From: Streptomyces sp. NRRL F-2580
GTDB taxonomy: Bacteria > Actinomycetota > Actinomycetes > Streptomycetales > Streptomycetaceae
Assembly: GCF_000720115.1 (NCBI RefSeq)
Contig: NZ_JOIR01000032.1
Coordinates: 13,384-77,383, forward strand
DNA: 64,000 bases
Direction: 5' to 3'
Part shown: positions 17,151 to 25,785 of the stretch, one piece after another
Layout: every line of letters starts with the position of its first letter
Position numbering within the stretch: the stretch's first letter is position 1
Position numbers and translations under genes: made by a program
Notes under the pieces: model-generated
What the model saw: the letters and a program-made list of their open reading frames with translations, nothing else
Databases searched by the model: none
Told to the model about the DNA's origin: nothing

Positions 17151-18425
17151 ATGGCTGCACAGACTGTCGCCACCTCTGTCGACCTCGGACCTGCCAATGG
17201 TCTTTCCTGTCGCGAGTGCGGCACCCGCTTCGAGCTCGGCCCCATCTTCGCGTGCGCCGAGTGCTTCGGCCCTCTGGAAGTCGCCTACGACCTCCCGACA
17301 GATGACCCCGAGGCCCTGCGCGCCGCGATCGAGGCCGGCCCCAACAACATCTGGCGTTACGCGCCGCTGCTGCCCGTCCCCGCGGACGTGGCCTCCAAGC
17401 CGAGCCTGAACCCCGGCTTCACCAAGCTCGTGGACGCCGCCAACCTGGCCAAGGAGCTCGGGGTCACCGGCAAGCTCTACGTCAAGGACGACTCCGGCAA
17501 CCCGACGCACTCCTTCAAGGACCGCGTCGTGGCCATCGCCGTCGAGGCCGCCCGCGCCTTCGGCTTCACCACCCTCTCCTGCTCCTCCACCGGCAACCTG
17601 GCCGGCGCCGTCGGCGCCGCGGCCGCCCGGGCCGGCTTCCGCTCCTGCGTGTTCATCCCGCACGACCTGGAGCAGGGCAAGGTCGTCATGGCCGGTGTGT
17701 ACGGCGGCGACCTGGTCGGCATCGAGGGCAACTACGACGACGTCAACCGCTTCTGCTCCGAGCTCATCGGCGACCCGCTGGGCGAGGGCTGGGGCTTCGT
17801 CAACGTCAACCTGCGCCCGTACTACGGAGAGGGCTCCAAGACCCTCGCCTACGAGATCTGCGAGCAGCTCGGCTGGCAGTTGCCCGACCAGCTCGTGATC
17901 CCGATCGCGTCCGGCTCGCAGCTGACGAAGATCGACAAGGGTCTGCAGGAGCTGATCAAGCTCGGCCTCGTCGAGGACAAGCCGTACAAGATCTTCGGCG
18001 CCCAGGCCGAGGGCTGCTCCCCGGTGTCGACCGCCTTCAAGGCCGGTCACGACGTGGTCCGCCCGCAGAAGCCGAACACCATCGCCAAGTCCCTCGCGAT
18101 CGGCAACCCGGCGGACGGCCCGTACGTCCTGGACATCGCGCGGCGCACCGGCGGTTACGTCGAGGACGTGAACGACGAGCAGGTCGTCGAGGCCATCAAG
18201 ATCCTCGCGCAGACGGAGGGCATCTTCGCCGAGACCGCGGGCGGCGTGACCGTCGGCGTGACGAAGAAGCTCATCGAGAACGGGCAGCTCGACCCGACGC
18301 TGACCACCGTCGTCCTCAACACCGGCGACGGTCTCAAGACCCTGGAGGCGGTGGCCGCGGAGAGCGGGCAGACCGCCACCATCCGCCCGAGCCTGGACGC
18401 GTTCCGCGCCGCCGGCCTGGCCTGA
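17151..18425 (+). CDS. thrC: threonine synthase
   Basis: A 424-residue PLP enzyme converting O-phosphohomoserine to threonine. The N-terminus has the zinc-ribbon-like Cys pairs 'LSCRECGT' and 'FACAECFGPLE'. The PLP lysine is in 'DDSGNPTHSFKDRVVA', and the phosphate loop is 'SSTGNLAGAVGAAAA'. It belongs to the longer actinobacterial class. I chose ATG 17151 because AGGAGAAAGGG precedes it; in-frame ATGs at 17103, 17118 and 17127 also exist, the first lying within the riboswitch 3' stem. It is co-directional with the CysO-like gene 37 bp downstream. Confidence 0.93.
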   Translation: MAAQTVATSVDLGPANGLSCRECGTRFELGPIFACAECFGPLEVAYDLPTDDPEALRAAIEAGPNNIWRYAPLLPVPADVASKPSLNPGFTKLVDAANLAKELGVTGKLYVKDDSGNPTHSFKDRVVAIAVEAARAFGFTTLSCSSTGNLAGAVGAAAARAGFRSCVFIPHDLEQGKVVMAGVYGGDLVGIEGNYDDVNRFCSELIGDPLGEGWGFVNVNLRPYYGEGSKTLAYEICEQLGWQLPDQLVIPIASGSQLTKIDKGLQELIKLGLVEDKPYKIFGAQAEGCSPVSTAFKAGHDVVRPQKPNTIAKSLAIGNPADGPYVLDIARRTGGYVEDVNDEQVVEAIKILAQTEGIFAETAGGVTVGVTKKLIENGQLDPTLTTVVLNTGDGLKTLEAVAAESGQTATIRPSLDAFRAAGLA

Positions 18426-18462
18426 CCACACCCTCCTGCTCTACCGGAAAGGCAGTAGCGCC

Positions 18463-18741
18463 ATGAGCGTCAACGTCCGCATCCCCACCATCCTGCGCAC
18501 CTACACCGGCGGTCAGGCCGAGGTGCCCGCCGAGGGCGCGACCCTCGCCGAGGTCATCCAGTCCCTGGAGGCGAGCCACCCGGGCATCGCCGCGCGCGTC
18601 CTGGACGACCAGGGCAAGCTGCGCCGTTTCGTGAACGTCTACGTCAACGACGACGACGTGCGCTTCGAGGGCGGGCTGGAGGCGAAGACGCCGGACGGCG
18701 CCGGCGTCTCGATCATCCCGGCCGTCGCGGGCGGCTGCTGA
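18463..18741 (+). CDS. cysO: MoaD/ThiS/CysO-type sulfur-carrier protein with capped C-terminus
   Basis: A 92-residue ubiquitin-fold protein: 'MSVNVRIPTILRTYTGGQAE', 'LAEVIQSLEASHPGI', 'RFVNVYVNDDDVRF', and a C-terminus of VAGGC. Sulfur carriers need a free Gly-Gly for thiocarboxylation; here one cysteine follows it, so a JAMM-type protease (Mec-like) would have to trim it first. CysO in mycobacteria delivers sulfide for O-phosphoserine-dependent cysteine synthesis. It is cotranscribed with thrC. A moaD-like role cannot be excluded. Confidence 0.85.
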   Translation: MSVNVRIPTILRTYTGGQAEVPAEGATLAEVIQSLEASHPGIAARVLDDQGKLRRFVNVYVNDDDVRFEGGLEAKTPDGAGVSIIPAVAGGC

Positions 18742-18799
18742 TTCCCCGGATCTCTCCCGGTTCCTCCGGGTCACCGCCCAGGTGACACGCGCAAACCGA

Positions 18800-18833
18800 A
18801 ATTGCCCCCTCCGCAAAAGCGGAGGGGGCAATT
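18800..18833 (+). terminator. terminator of the thrC-cysO operon
   Basis: Perfect 15-bp arms (AATTGCCCCCTCCGC at 18800-18814 and its complement at 18819-18833) close an AAAA loop, followed by TCTGCTT. It stands 59 bp after the cysO stop. Confidence 0.88.
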
Positions 18834-19166
18834 CTGCTTGATTGGGCGCGGTAGGGTTGGGGAAGTCCCCTCCGCTGTTCTTGCCCCCTGCATATGAACG
18901 GGCCGCGCAAGGGTCGACATCGGGCCAACATGCGAGTGCGGTATGGGGCTTTGGCGAGATATGTCAGGCCCGAGTTGCCCGGGAGTATGGCAAATTTTCA
19001 CTCTATTTCAATGTTTCTCGGTGTCCAGAATTCTCATCGGATTGACCTGTTGCAGACAGCATCCGCGCAGATACATTCAGCCTCGGTCGACGCGTTCCGA
19101 CGCAAGTTCTGACCCGGGATCGTGAAGTGCGTTCCTGCGCAAGGGCCAGTAATAGGGGAGTTAGGC
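18834..19166. other. untranslated region upstream of the cold-shock gene
   Basis: About 330 bp without a gene. The second half (18960-19110) is unusually A+T-rich for this genome ('tggcaaattttcactctatttcaatgtttc' region). I see no ORF with Streptomyces codon use. A long 5' leader is common for cspA-like genes and may carry cold-responsive folding. The promoter of the csp gene must lie here. Confidence 0.5.
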
Positions 19167-19373
19167 ATGGCTCAGGGCACCGTCAAGTGGTTCAACGCGG
19201 AGAAGGGCTACGGCTTCATCGCGGTCGACGGTGGTGCGGATGTGTTCGTCCACTACAGCGCCATCCAGATGGACGGGTACCGCACCCTTGAAGAGGGTCA
19301 GCGGGTCGAGTTCGAGATCTCGCAGGGCCAGAAGGGTCCGCAGGCGGACATGGTCAAACTCGCACTCGGCTAG
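19167..19373 (+). CDS. cold-shock domain protein
   Basis: A 68-residue single cold-shock domain: [20 protein letters not shown] (RNP-1 K-G-Y-G-F-I) and 'DVFVHYSAI' (RNP-2 V-F-V-H). Such proteins bind single-stranded RNA or DNA and act as RNA chaperones or antiterminators. The ATG at 19167 is preceded by GGGGAGTTAGGC. It is a short monocistronic gene ending in a hairpin at 19428. S. coelicolor has several similar scoF/csp genes; this one sits directly before groEL. Confidence 0.95.
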   Translation: MAQGTVKWFNAEKGYGFIAVDGGADVFVHYSAIQMDGYRTLEEGQRVEFEISQGQKGPQADMVKLALG

Positions 19374-19427
19374 TCCTGGCGCGATCGACCACCGACGCAC
19401 AGTCTTCAGCGAAGACCTGGAACACCA

Positions 19428-19468
19428 CGAGGGGCCCACATCCTGGACACGGGATGGGGGCCCCTCGT
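19428..19468 (+). terminator. terminator of the cold-shock gene
   Basis: GAGGGGCCC at 19429 pairs with GGGCCCCTC at 19458-19466, and inner bases ACATCC/GGGATG partly extend the stem. It lies 55 bp past the stop. Confidence 0.75.
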
Positions 19469-19506
19469 CCGTGTGCCCGGTAGTAGCGGGGCGATGCGCG
19501 AAGCCG

Positions 19507-19533
19507 CTTGCACTCGGAGGGGTCGAGTGCTAA
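19507..19533 (+). promoter_or_regulatory. first CIRCE-like element, overlapping the groEL promoter
   Basis: CTTGCACTC-N9-GAGTGCTAA is an inverted repeat differing from the CIRCE consensus TTAGCACTC-N9-GAGTGCTAA at two positions in the left arm. A candidate promoter, TTGCAC at 19508 and TAATCA at 19531 with 17 bp between, is embedded in it, so HrcA bound here would block RNA polymerase directly. Confidence 0.75.
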
Positions 19534-19542
19534 TCATTGGCG

Positions 19543-19569
19543 TTAGCACTCTCCACGTGAGAGTGCTAC
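19543..19569 (+). promoter_or_regulatory. second CIRCE element (HrcA operator) of groEL
   Basis: TTAGCACTC-TCCACGTGA-GAGTGCTAC is a near-perfect CIRCE operator, one base from consensus, with the standard 9-bp spacer. It is 131 bp upstream of the groEL ATG and would be in the transcribed leader if the promoter at 19508/19531 is used. Confidence 0.92.
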
Positions 19570-19592
19570 TGAAACGAGGACCGGGTCGGTGA

Positions 19593-21323
<1,731 letters not shown>

Positions 21324-21368
21324 TCGACCCCCGGCTCCGGCCCGAAGGTTGATCGGCTGTTCTCGAAC

Positions 21369-21402
21369 GAGGGCGGCACCCCCACGGGGGTGCCGCCCTC
21401 GG
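21369..21402 (+). terminator. terminator of groEL
   Basis: A 16-bp perfect stem (CGAGGGCGGCACCCCC and its complement) 46 bp after the groEL stop. It marks the end of the conserved core block before the polyketide cluster. Confidence 0.87.
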
Positions 21403-21644
21403 GCGTTCCGGGAGGCGTCAGAAAATCCGTGGGCCCCGACGGCCTGCGCATGCGTCCCATCCCGGTGCAGCGTGCAGCCGTGGCCGGGGGATCACCACAC
21501 GCATACCGCTTGTACCAGGAGGAATGCCGTGCCTTCCCCGCCGTTGTGGCGAGAAGGGCACGGCAGATGACGAACGCGCGAGCCGTCGGGGCGGTGTGGT
21601 CAGAGCAGCTGCTCGCTCGCCCTGACCGGTCTCATGGGGTGCCC

Positions 21645-21698
21645 GTGCCCGTGGCCGTGGCTGTGGCCGTGGCCGTGGCTGTGGCTGTGGCTGTGGCC
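21645..21698. repeat. hexanucleotide tandem repeat (GTGGCY)9
   Basis: Nine contiguous hexamers GTGCCC/GTGGCC/GTGGCT occupy 21645-21698, just past the PPTase stop codon on its 3' side. A second hexamer array (CCTCCA)n at 21735-21767 is inside the PPTase gene. The 379 bp between groEL and the PPTase hold only the terminator and this repeat; I see no gene. Confidence 0.85.
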
Positions 21699-21702
21699 GT
21701 AC

Positions 21703-22563
21703 TCAGTTGACGCTGAGCCAGATGTGAGATTCAGCCTCCTCCACCTCCACCTCCACCTCCACCTCCTCGTCCTGTTCCGCTCGGTGTGCGGCCGGTGACG
21801 CGGTGCCGTGTTCTTGGAAGGGGTGCACGGAGAAGTCGGTCCTCTCTGTTTCCGTCCGTGTTCGAGGGCCGACGGCAAGGACCGTCGGAGCCGCGGGTGG
21901 TACACCCGCCGAAACTCCCATTGCGCAGACGTACCCACCGGGGAGACGGCAGACATTGAACTCGCCGGCGGTGTAGGGCGTGTGCGCGGAAAAGGGAATC
22001 CGCGGATCTCCCTGCCGGCGGAAGCCGACGCGCTTCATGCCCGCGCGCATGCCCTCGCCCGTCAGTTTCATCGCGGCTTCCTTCATCACCCACAGCGCCG
22101 CCCTGTGCTCCGCGGCGCGCCCTGCCGAGGGCAGGGCGGAGATCTCGGCAGGAGTGAGGAAGGCACTGTCCGGCAGCCCGGACACGCGCGAGATCTCCTC
22201 CACGTCCACCCCTGCCCGCGCGCCGAGTGCCGCGGCGGCCACCGCGTAGCGGCCACTGTGCGCCATGCTCACGAACAGGTGCGGCTGCGTCTTCACGTAC
22301 GGGCGCCCATCGCGATGACGCCCGAGCTGGAGTCCGGTCCACGGGACGCCGAGAAGCCGGCCTGCGGCTTGGAGGGCCAGTCGGCGGGCCAGCACCGAGC
22401 GCGTCCGATCGGCGGGGCGGCGCAGGCGTGCCACGCGCTCCTGGTCGTCGGGGGAAAGGTGGCGCAGTGCCGCTCGGGCCGCTGCCTCGGCCCCCGGCGC
22501 CTGCAGGTCGCAGGCGAGGAAGAGGCTCTCCGGCGACCGGCTCGGCCTTGCCCTCGCGGTCAT
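21703..22563 (-). CDS. Sfp-type 4'-phosphopantetheinyl transferase
   Basis: A 286-residue PPTase expected to attach the phosphopantetheine arm to the cluster ACP. Motifs: 'HLFVSMAHSGRYAV' (P1-2), 'AGVDVEEISRV' (Mg-binding Asp/Glu) and 'WVMKEAAMKLTGEG' (WxxKEAxxK). The C-terminus is odd: after about residue 225 it becomes low-complexity and ends in a run EVEVEVEVEE encoded by a hexanucleotide repeat. It is longer than the usual 220-240. Its ATG overlaps the stop of the 72-aa gene by four bases (ATGA), so it is the last gene of the minus-strand operon. Confidence 0.88.
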   Translation of the reverse strand: MTARARPSRSPESLFLACDLQAPGAEAAARAALRHLSPDDQERVARLRRPADRTRSVLARRLALQAAGRLLGVPWTGLQLGRHRDGRPYVKTQPHLFVSMAHSGRYAVAAAALGARAGVDVEEISRVSGLPDSAFLTPAEISALPSAGRAAEHRAALWVMKEAAMKLTGEGMRAGMKRVGFRRQGDPRIPFSAHTPYTAGEFNVCRLPGGYVCAMGVSAGVPPAAPTVLAVGPRTRTETERTDFSVHPFQEHGTASPAAHRAEQDEEVEVEVEVEEAESHIWLSVN

Positions 22564-22778
22564 GACAGCCCCAGTCGTGCCAGGCGCCGGGCCACCGCGT
22601 CGTACGGAATGAAGCGCGCGTCTTCCTCCGTTTCCCGTTCCGTACTTCCGAGAGCGTTCCTGATGCCGGGGGCGAAGATGTTCAGTACCGCGACCAGGGG
22701 GTGTTCCTCCTCCGCGCGAGAGGGAGGGGGCGTGCTCACGGTGAGGAGGTCTCCTTCACCGACGAGTCCCCGGGTCAT
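22560..22778 (-). CDS. 72-residue protein of unknown function in the polyketide operon
   Basis: Sequence opens MTRGLVGEGDLLTVSTPPPS and continues with an acidic stretch (RAEEEHPLV), a hydrophobic helix-like core 'VAVLNIFAPGIRNALG', acidic 'TERETEEDARF' and a basic C-terminus 'VARRLARLGLS'. I recognise no family. It has ATGA overlaps on both sides, with the hydrolase upstream and the PPTase downstream, so it is clearly translated as part of the operon. It has no Cys, no signal peptide and no membrane segment. Size and position would suit an accessory or protein-protein adaptor, but this is a guess. Confidence 0.75.
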   Translation of the reverse strand: MTRGLVGEGDLLTVSTPPPSRAEEEHPLVAVLNIFAPGIRNALGSTERETEEDARFIPYDAVARRLARLGLS

Positions 22779-23674
22779 GTGTGTTGTCCCGTTTCCGGTG
22801 ACTGCCGCCGCAGGCACTCCTCCGCGAAGCCGAGAGCCCGCAGGTGGTACGCCCGTGCCGCCCAGCCGAGGCTGATGTTGTGGCCTGCGCCGGGCTGGTG
22901 GTCGATCAGGACCCGGGGCGCCGAGACCAGCCGGCTCCGCAACCGTGTGAGCGCCTGGTGGTCGCGGCGCCACCACGCCTCGTGCTCGGCGAAGGTGAAC
23001 CGGACCGGAACGCGTATGCGCTCCGCGAGTGCTGCGAACGCCGTCGGCCACTGAGCGGCGTCAGCCAGTTCACGTTCCGGTGCCGGAGCGACGACGCCGA
23101 CGCTGGACTGGAACGTCCCCGGGGGGTACAGGCGTAAGGGGCCCCAGTTGAGCTTCCAGCTTCCGGCGCGGGTGGCCGGTGTGGTGGGGGGAATCAGGTA
23201 TTCGGCGCCGCAGCCGGACAGGTCGAGGCCGATGAGCTCGGGGACCGTGCCGTCCGCCGCGATCTGCAACGCCGGCTTGCTCCCGAAGGAGTGCCCCATC
23301 AGGAAGATGCCCGCGCCCGTCTCGTACTGGCCCACCAGCCGGCGCAGCGCCGCGGCCAGGGTGTGGGACTGCGCCACGACCCCCTGCCCGTAGGGGAGCT
23401 GGGCGGCCGACCGGCCGTATCCGGGGCGGTCGATGGCCACCACTGTGAAGCCCAGTTCTGCGGCGACCGTCAGGAGCGAGGTCTCCGGGTGTGCCGGTCC
23501 GTCGAAGTACCCGGCGCTCATCCCCGCCCCGTGCAGGGCGACGACCGTGGCCCTCGGCGGGACGTGCACCGGCTGGGCGAGCCGGGCGGACAGCATGATG
23601 CCGTCCGCGTCCAGCGTGATGTGCCGTTGGTCGATGGACCGCCCTGGGGGCGGGGCAACGGGCGCCGTGGTCAT
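22775..23674 (-). CDS. alpha/beta hydrolase of the polyketide cluster
   Basis: A 299-residue alpha/beta-hydrolase. The oxyanion motif 'VVALHGAGMSAGYFDGP' is followed by the nucleophile elbow 'IFLMGHSFGSKPAL' and the catalytic His in 'QPGAGHNISLGW'. In an aromatic polyketide pathway it could release the chain from the ACP, hydrolyse a lactone or cleave an intermediate. No methyl ester or glycosyl chemistry is encoded nearby to suggest otherwise. It has four-base overlaps with the aromatase/cyclase before it and the 72-aa gene after it. The ATG at 23674 is set by that coupling. Confidence 0.85.
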   Translation of the reverse strand: MTTAPVAPPPGRSIDQRHITLDADGIMLSARLAQPVHVPPRATVVALHGAGMSAGYFDGPAHPETSLLTVAAELGFTVVAIDRPGYGRSAAQLPYGQGVVAQSHTLAAALRRLVGQYETGAGIFLMGHSFGSKPALQIAADGTVPELIGLDLSGCGAEYLIPPTTPATRAGSWKLNWGPLRLYPPGTFQSSVGVVAPAPERELADAAQWPTAFAALAERIRVPVRFTFAEHEAWWRRDHQALTRLRSRLVSAPRVLIDHQPGAGHNISLGWAARAYHLRALGFAEECLRRQSPETGQHT

Positions 23675-24624
23675 GAACGGCCTTCCCCGGCGAGTCCTTC
23701 CGCGTACTCCTTCGCGATGCCGAGGGTCACCTTGCTGTTGGTGCTGAGCGCGGTGCGTACGTATGCGATCGCGTCCTGCACCGTCGCGTCCGCTCCGAGC
23801 ACCTTGGCGATGTTGTCCGTGTTGACCGTGAAGGTGTGCTGCGAGGACGCCGCGATGCCGTCGTCGTTCGGCGTGAAGGTCCAGTGACCCGTGTGCAGAG
23901 TGATCAGCGCGGGCAGCGTGGTCTGCTTGTAAGCGATCCGGTGGGGAGCCAGTCCCACGCGGTGCGACTTGGTGGTGTGGATGCTGCCGTCCTTGGACTG
24001 CGTGTCCATCTCCAGGGTCTGCAACCCCGGTGTCGGCTCGTCCAGGCGCACCGTGATCACGTGGGGCAGCCGGTCGGTCCACAGGTTCGCTTCGTAGATG
24101 AAGTCGTACACGTCCTGAGCCGCGCCCTTGATCTGCACCGTGTCCTCGAAGGAGCAGGTCAGTTCGTCAGTGGCGGCGCTCCTCGACTCGGCCAGTGCCT
24201 TGAGAGAGTCGAGTTCGGAGCGGGAGTTGCGGTCCACGACCTCCTCGAGCCAGGTCAGGCTGTCGTCGTCGGCCGCCCGGAAGTCGTGGCTCAGGCGCAC
24301 CAGGGTCTCTCCGGAAGGGAGAGCCTCCAGCTGCCAGGTTCCGCCCATGGTGGCCACGGGATGCGTGCTGACCTCCTGCCGGAAGCCGATGCGGAGCTGG
24401 TCCGGGTCCAGGGTGCGGTGCGAGGTCCAGCCCTTGACGGTGTCGCCCGCCGTCGCCCAGATGCGGATGCGTTCTTCGCGCTCGCCGCGCTCCACATGGT
24501 CGACGTAGATGCTGGGCGGAAACAGCTGCGGCCAGTTCTCCGCCTGCGCCAGCAAGCGGTAGACGTTCTCGGCCGGTCCCGCGATCTTGATTTCGTGCTC
24601 GGATGTACGCAGTTCGGACGGCAT
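23671..24624 (-). CDS. didomain polyketide aromatase/cyclase
   Basis: A 317-residue protein with two SRPBCC (START-like) domains, about 5-150 ('TSEHEIKIAGPAENVYRLLA') and 165-317 ('CSFEDTVQIKGAAQDVYDFI'). Didomain ARO/CYCs of the ActVII/Gris ORF4 type aromatise the first ring of C9-ketoreduced chains, consistent with the ketoreductase gene next door. The helix-grip pattern and the substrate-lining Trp/Arg residues ('RIWATAGDTVKGWTSHR') are present in the N-domain. It is 33 bp downstream of the ketoreductase. Confidence 0.93.
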   Translation of the reverse strand: MPSELRTSEHEIKIAGPAENVYRLLAQAENWPQLFPPSIYVDHVERGEREERIRIWATAGDTVKGWTSHRTLDPDQLRIGFRQEVSTHPVATMGGTWQLEALPSGETLVRLSHDFRAADDDSLTWLEEVVDRNSRSELDSLKALAESRSAATDELTCSFEDTVQIKGAAQDVYDFIYEANLWTDRLPHVITVRLDEPTPGLQTLEMDTQSKDGSIHTTKSHRVGLAPHRIAYKQTTLPALITLHTGHWTFTPNDDGIAASSQHTFTVNTDNIAKVLGADATVQDAIAYVRTALSTNSKVTLGIAKEYAEGLAGEGRS

Positions 24625-24657
24625 GGGGCTCCTCGGGTCGGGACGGGCGCGGTGCGG

Positions 24658-25443
24658 TCAGAAGTTGCCGAGGCCACCGCAGACGTTCAGGGCCTGGGAT
24701 GTGATGGACGCCGCCGTGTCGGAGGCCAGATAGCCGACGAGGCCGGCCACTTCCTCGGGGGTCGAGTAGCGGCCCAGCGGGATCTTGGCCTGGAACTTCT
24801 CCAGGATGGCGCTCTCCGGCGCACCGGAAAGGCGGGAGTAGTTCTGCCGTACGCGCTCGGCCATGGGCGTCTCGACATAGCCGGGGCAGACGGCGTTGAC
24901 GGTGATGCCGGTAGGCGCCAGCTCGTTGCCCAGAGCCTTGGTGAAGCCGACGACGCCGTGCTTGGAGGCGGAGTACGGCGCCCCCAGGACCACGCCCTGC
25001 TTGCCGGCGGTGGAGGCGATGTTGATGACGCGGCCCCAGCTCTTGTCGCGCAGGCCGCCCGTCGTGAGGACTTCCCGGGTCAGCCGGAACACGCTGTTGA
25101 GGTTGGTGTCGATGATGTCGTTCCACAGGTCGTCGGCGATGTCGGCGGTCACCCCGCCGCCGCTGATGCCCGCGTTGTTGACGAGGATGTCGATCCTGCC
25201 GAACCGGTCGACGGCGGCCTGGACGTAGGCGCGTATCGAGTCCGTCGAGCGCACGTCGAGGACCGCGCCGTCCACGTCGAGCTGCTCCTCCTGGAGCTGC
25301 TTGACCGTGGTCAGCACCTTGTCCTCGGTGCGCGAACCGATGAACACCCGGTGGCCCTGTTTGGCCAGCAGCCGGGCCACGGCCAGACCGATCCCGCTGG
25401 TGGCGCCGGTCACCAGGGCGACGCGCTGCTCCTGCTGTGTCAT
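24658..25443 (-). CDS. polyketide C9 ketoreductase (ActIII type)
   Basis: A 261-residue short-chain dehydrogenase. NADPH motif 'ALVTGATSGIGLAVARLLA'; catalytic tetrad in 'ILVNNAG', 'INIASTAGKQG' and 'YSASK'. The 'GVVLGAPYSASKHGVVGFTK' run and the C-terminal 'LNVCGGLGNF' are characteristic of type II PKS ketoreductases that reduce the C9 carbonyl of the nascent poly-beta-ketone. The product therefore should carry a reduced first ring position, lost or kept as OH after aromatisation. It is 35 bp downstream of the ACP. Confidence 0.94.
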   Translation of the reverse strand: MTQQEQRVALVTGATSGIGLAVARLLAKQGHRVFIGSRTEDKVLTTVKQLQEEQLDVDGAVLDVRSTDSIRAYVQAAVDRFGRIDILVNNAGISGGGVTADIADDLWNDIIDTNLNSVFRLTREVLTTGGLRDKSWGRVINIASTAGKQGVVLGAPYSASKHGVVGFTKALGNELAPTGITVNAVCPGYVETPMAERVRQNYSRLSGAPESAILEKFQAKIPLGRYSTPEEVAGLVGYLASDTAASITSQALNVCGGLGNF

Positions 25444-25478
25444 TTTCTCCCCTTCTCGGTTCGCTGGTGGGTCGGTGC

Positions 25479-25745
25479 TCAGGCGGCCGGTGCCGTGAGG
25501 TGTGCGGTGACGGCGTCGAGAAAGACGCGAGGCGTCGTGGCCTCGCCCATGACGGACTCGTCCAGCTCGATCCCGTACTCGCGCTCGATCCGGCTCGCGG
25601 TCTCGAGCAGCGCGAGCGAGTCGTAGCCGATGTCGGAGAACTCGGTGTCGAGGGTGTCCCGGTCGAGACCGCTGCCCTCGGGGGCGCCGGAGCCTTCGAG
25701 GAGAATCCGCTTGAGGTCGTCGAGGGTGAAAGTGGCCTGAGACAT
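25479..25745 (-). CDS. acyl carrier protein of the type II PKS
   Basis: An 88-residue ACP. The phosphopantetheine serine is Ser43 in 'SDIGYDSLALLETASRIERE'. The helix II acidic surface (ETASRIEREYGIELDE) expected for KS/CLF docking is present. It lies between the chain length factor and ketoreductase genes, the standard minimal-PKS order. ATG 25745 follows GAAAGGCAGGACCCTC. Confidence 0.96.
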   Translation of the reverse strand: MSQATFTLDDLKRILLEGSGAPEGSGLDRDTLDTEFSDIGYDSLALLETASRIEREYGIELDESVMGEATTPRVFLDAVTAHLTAPAA

Positions 25746-25785
25746 GAGGGTCCTGCCTTTCGGGGAAGGGATCGGGATGAGGGGC

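Noticed and set aside
21600..21956. Minus-strand frame with a His-Ser/His-Gly repeat tail
   Set aside because: It overlaps the PPTase in another frame and its upstream part is not protein-like. I keep it only as a note on possible repeat slippage.
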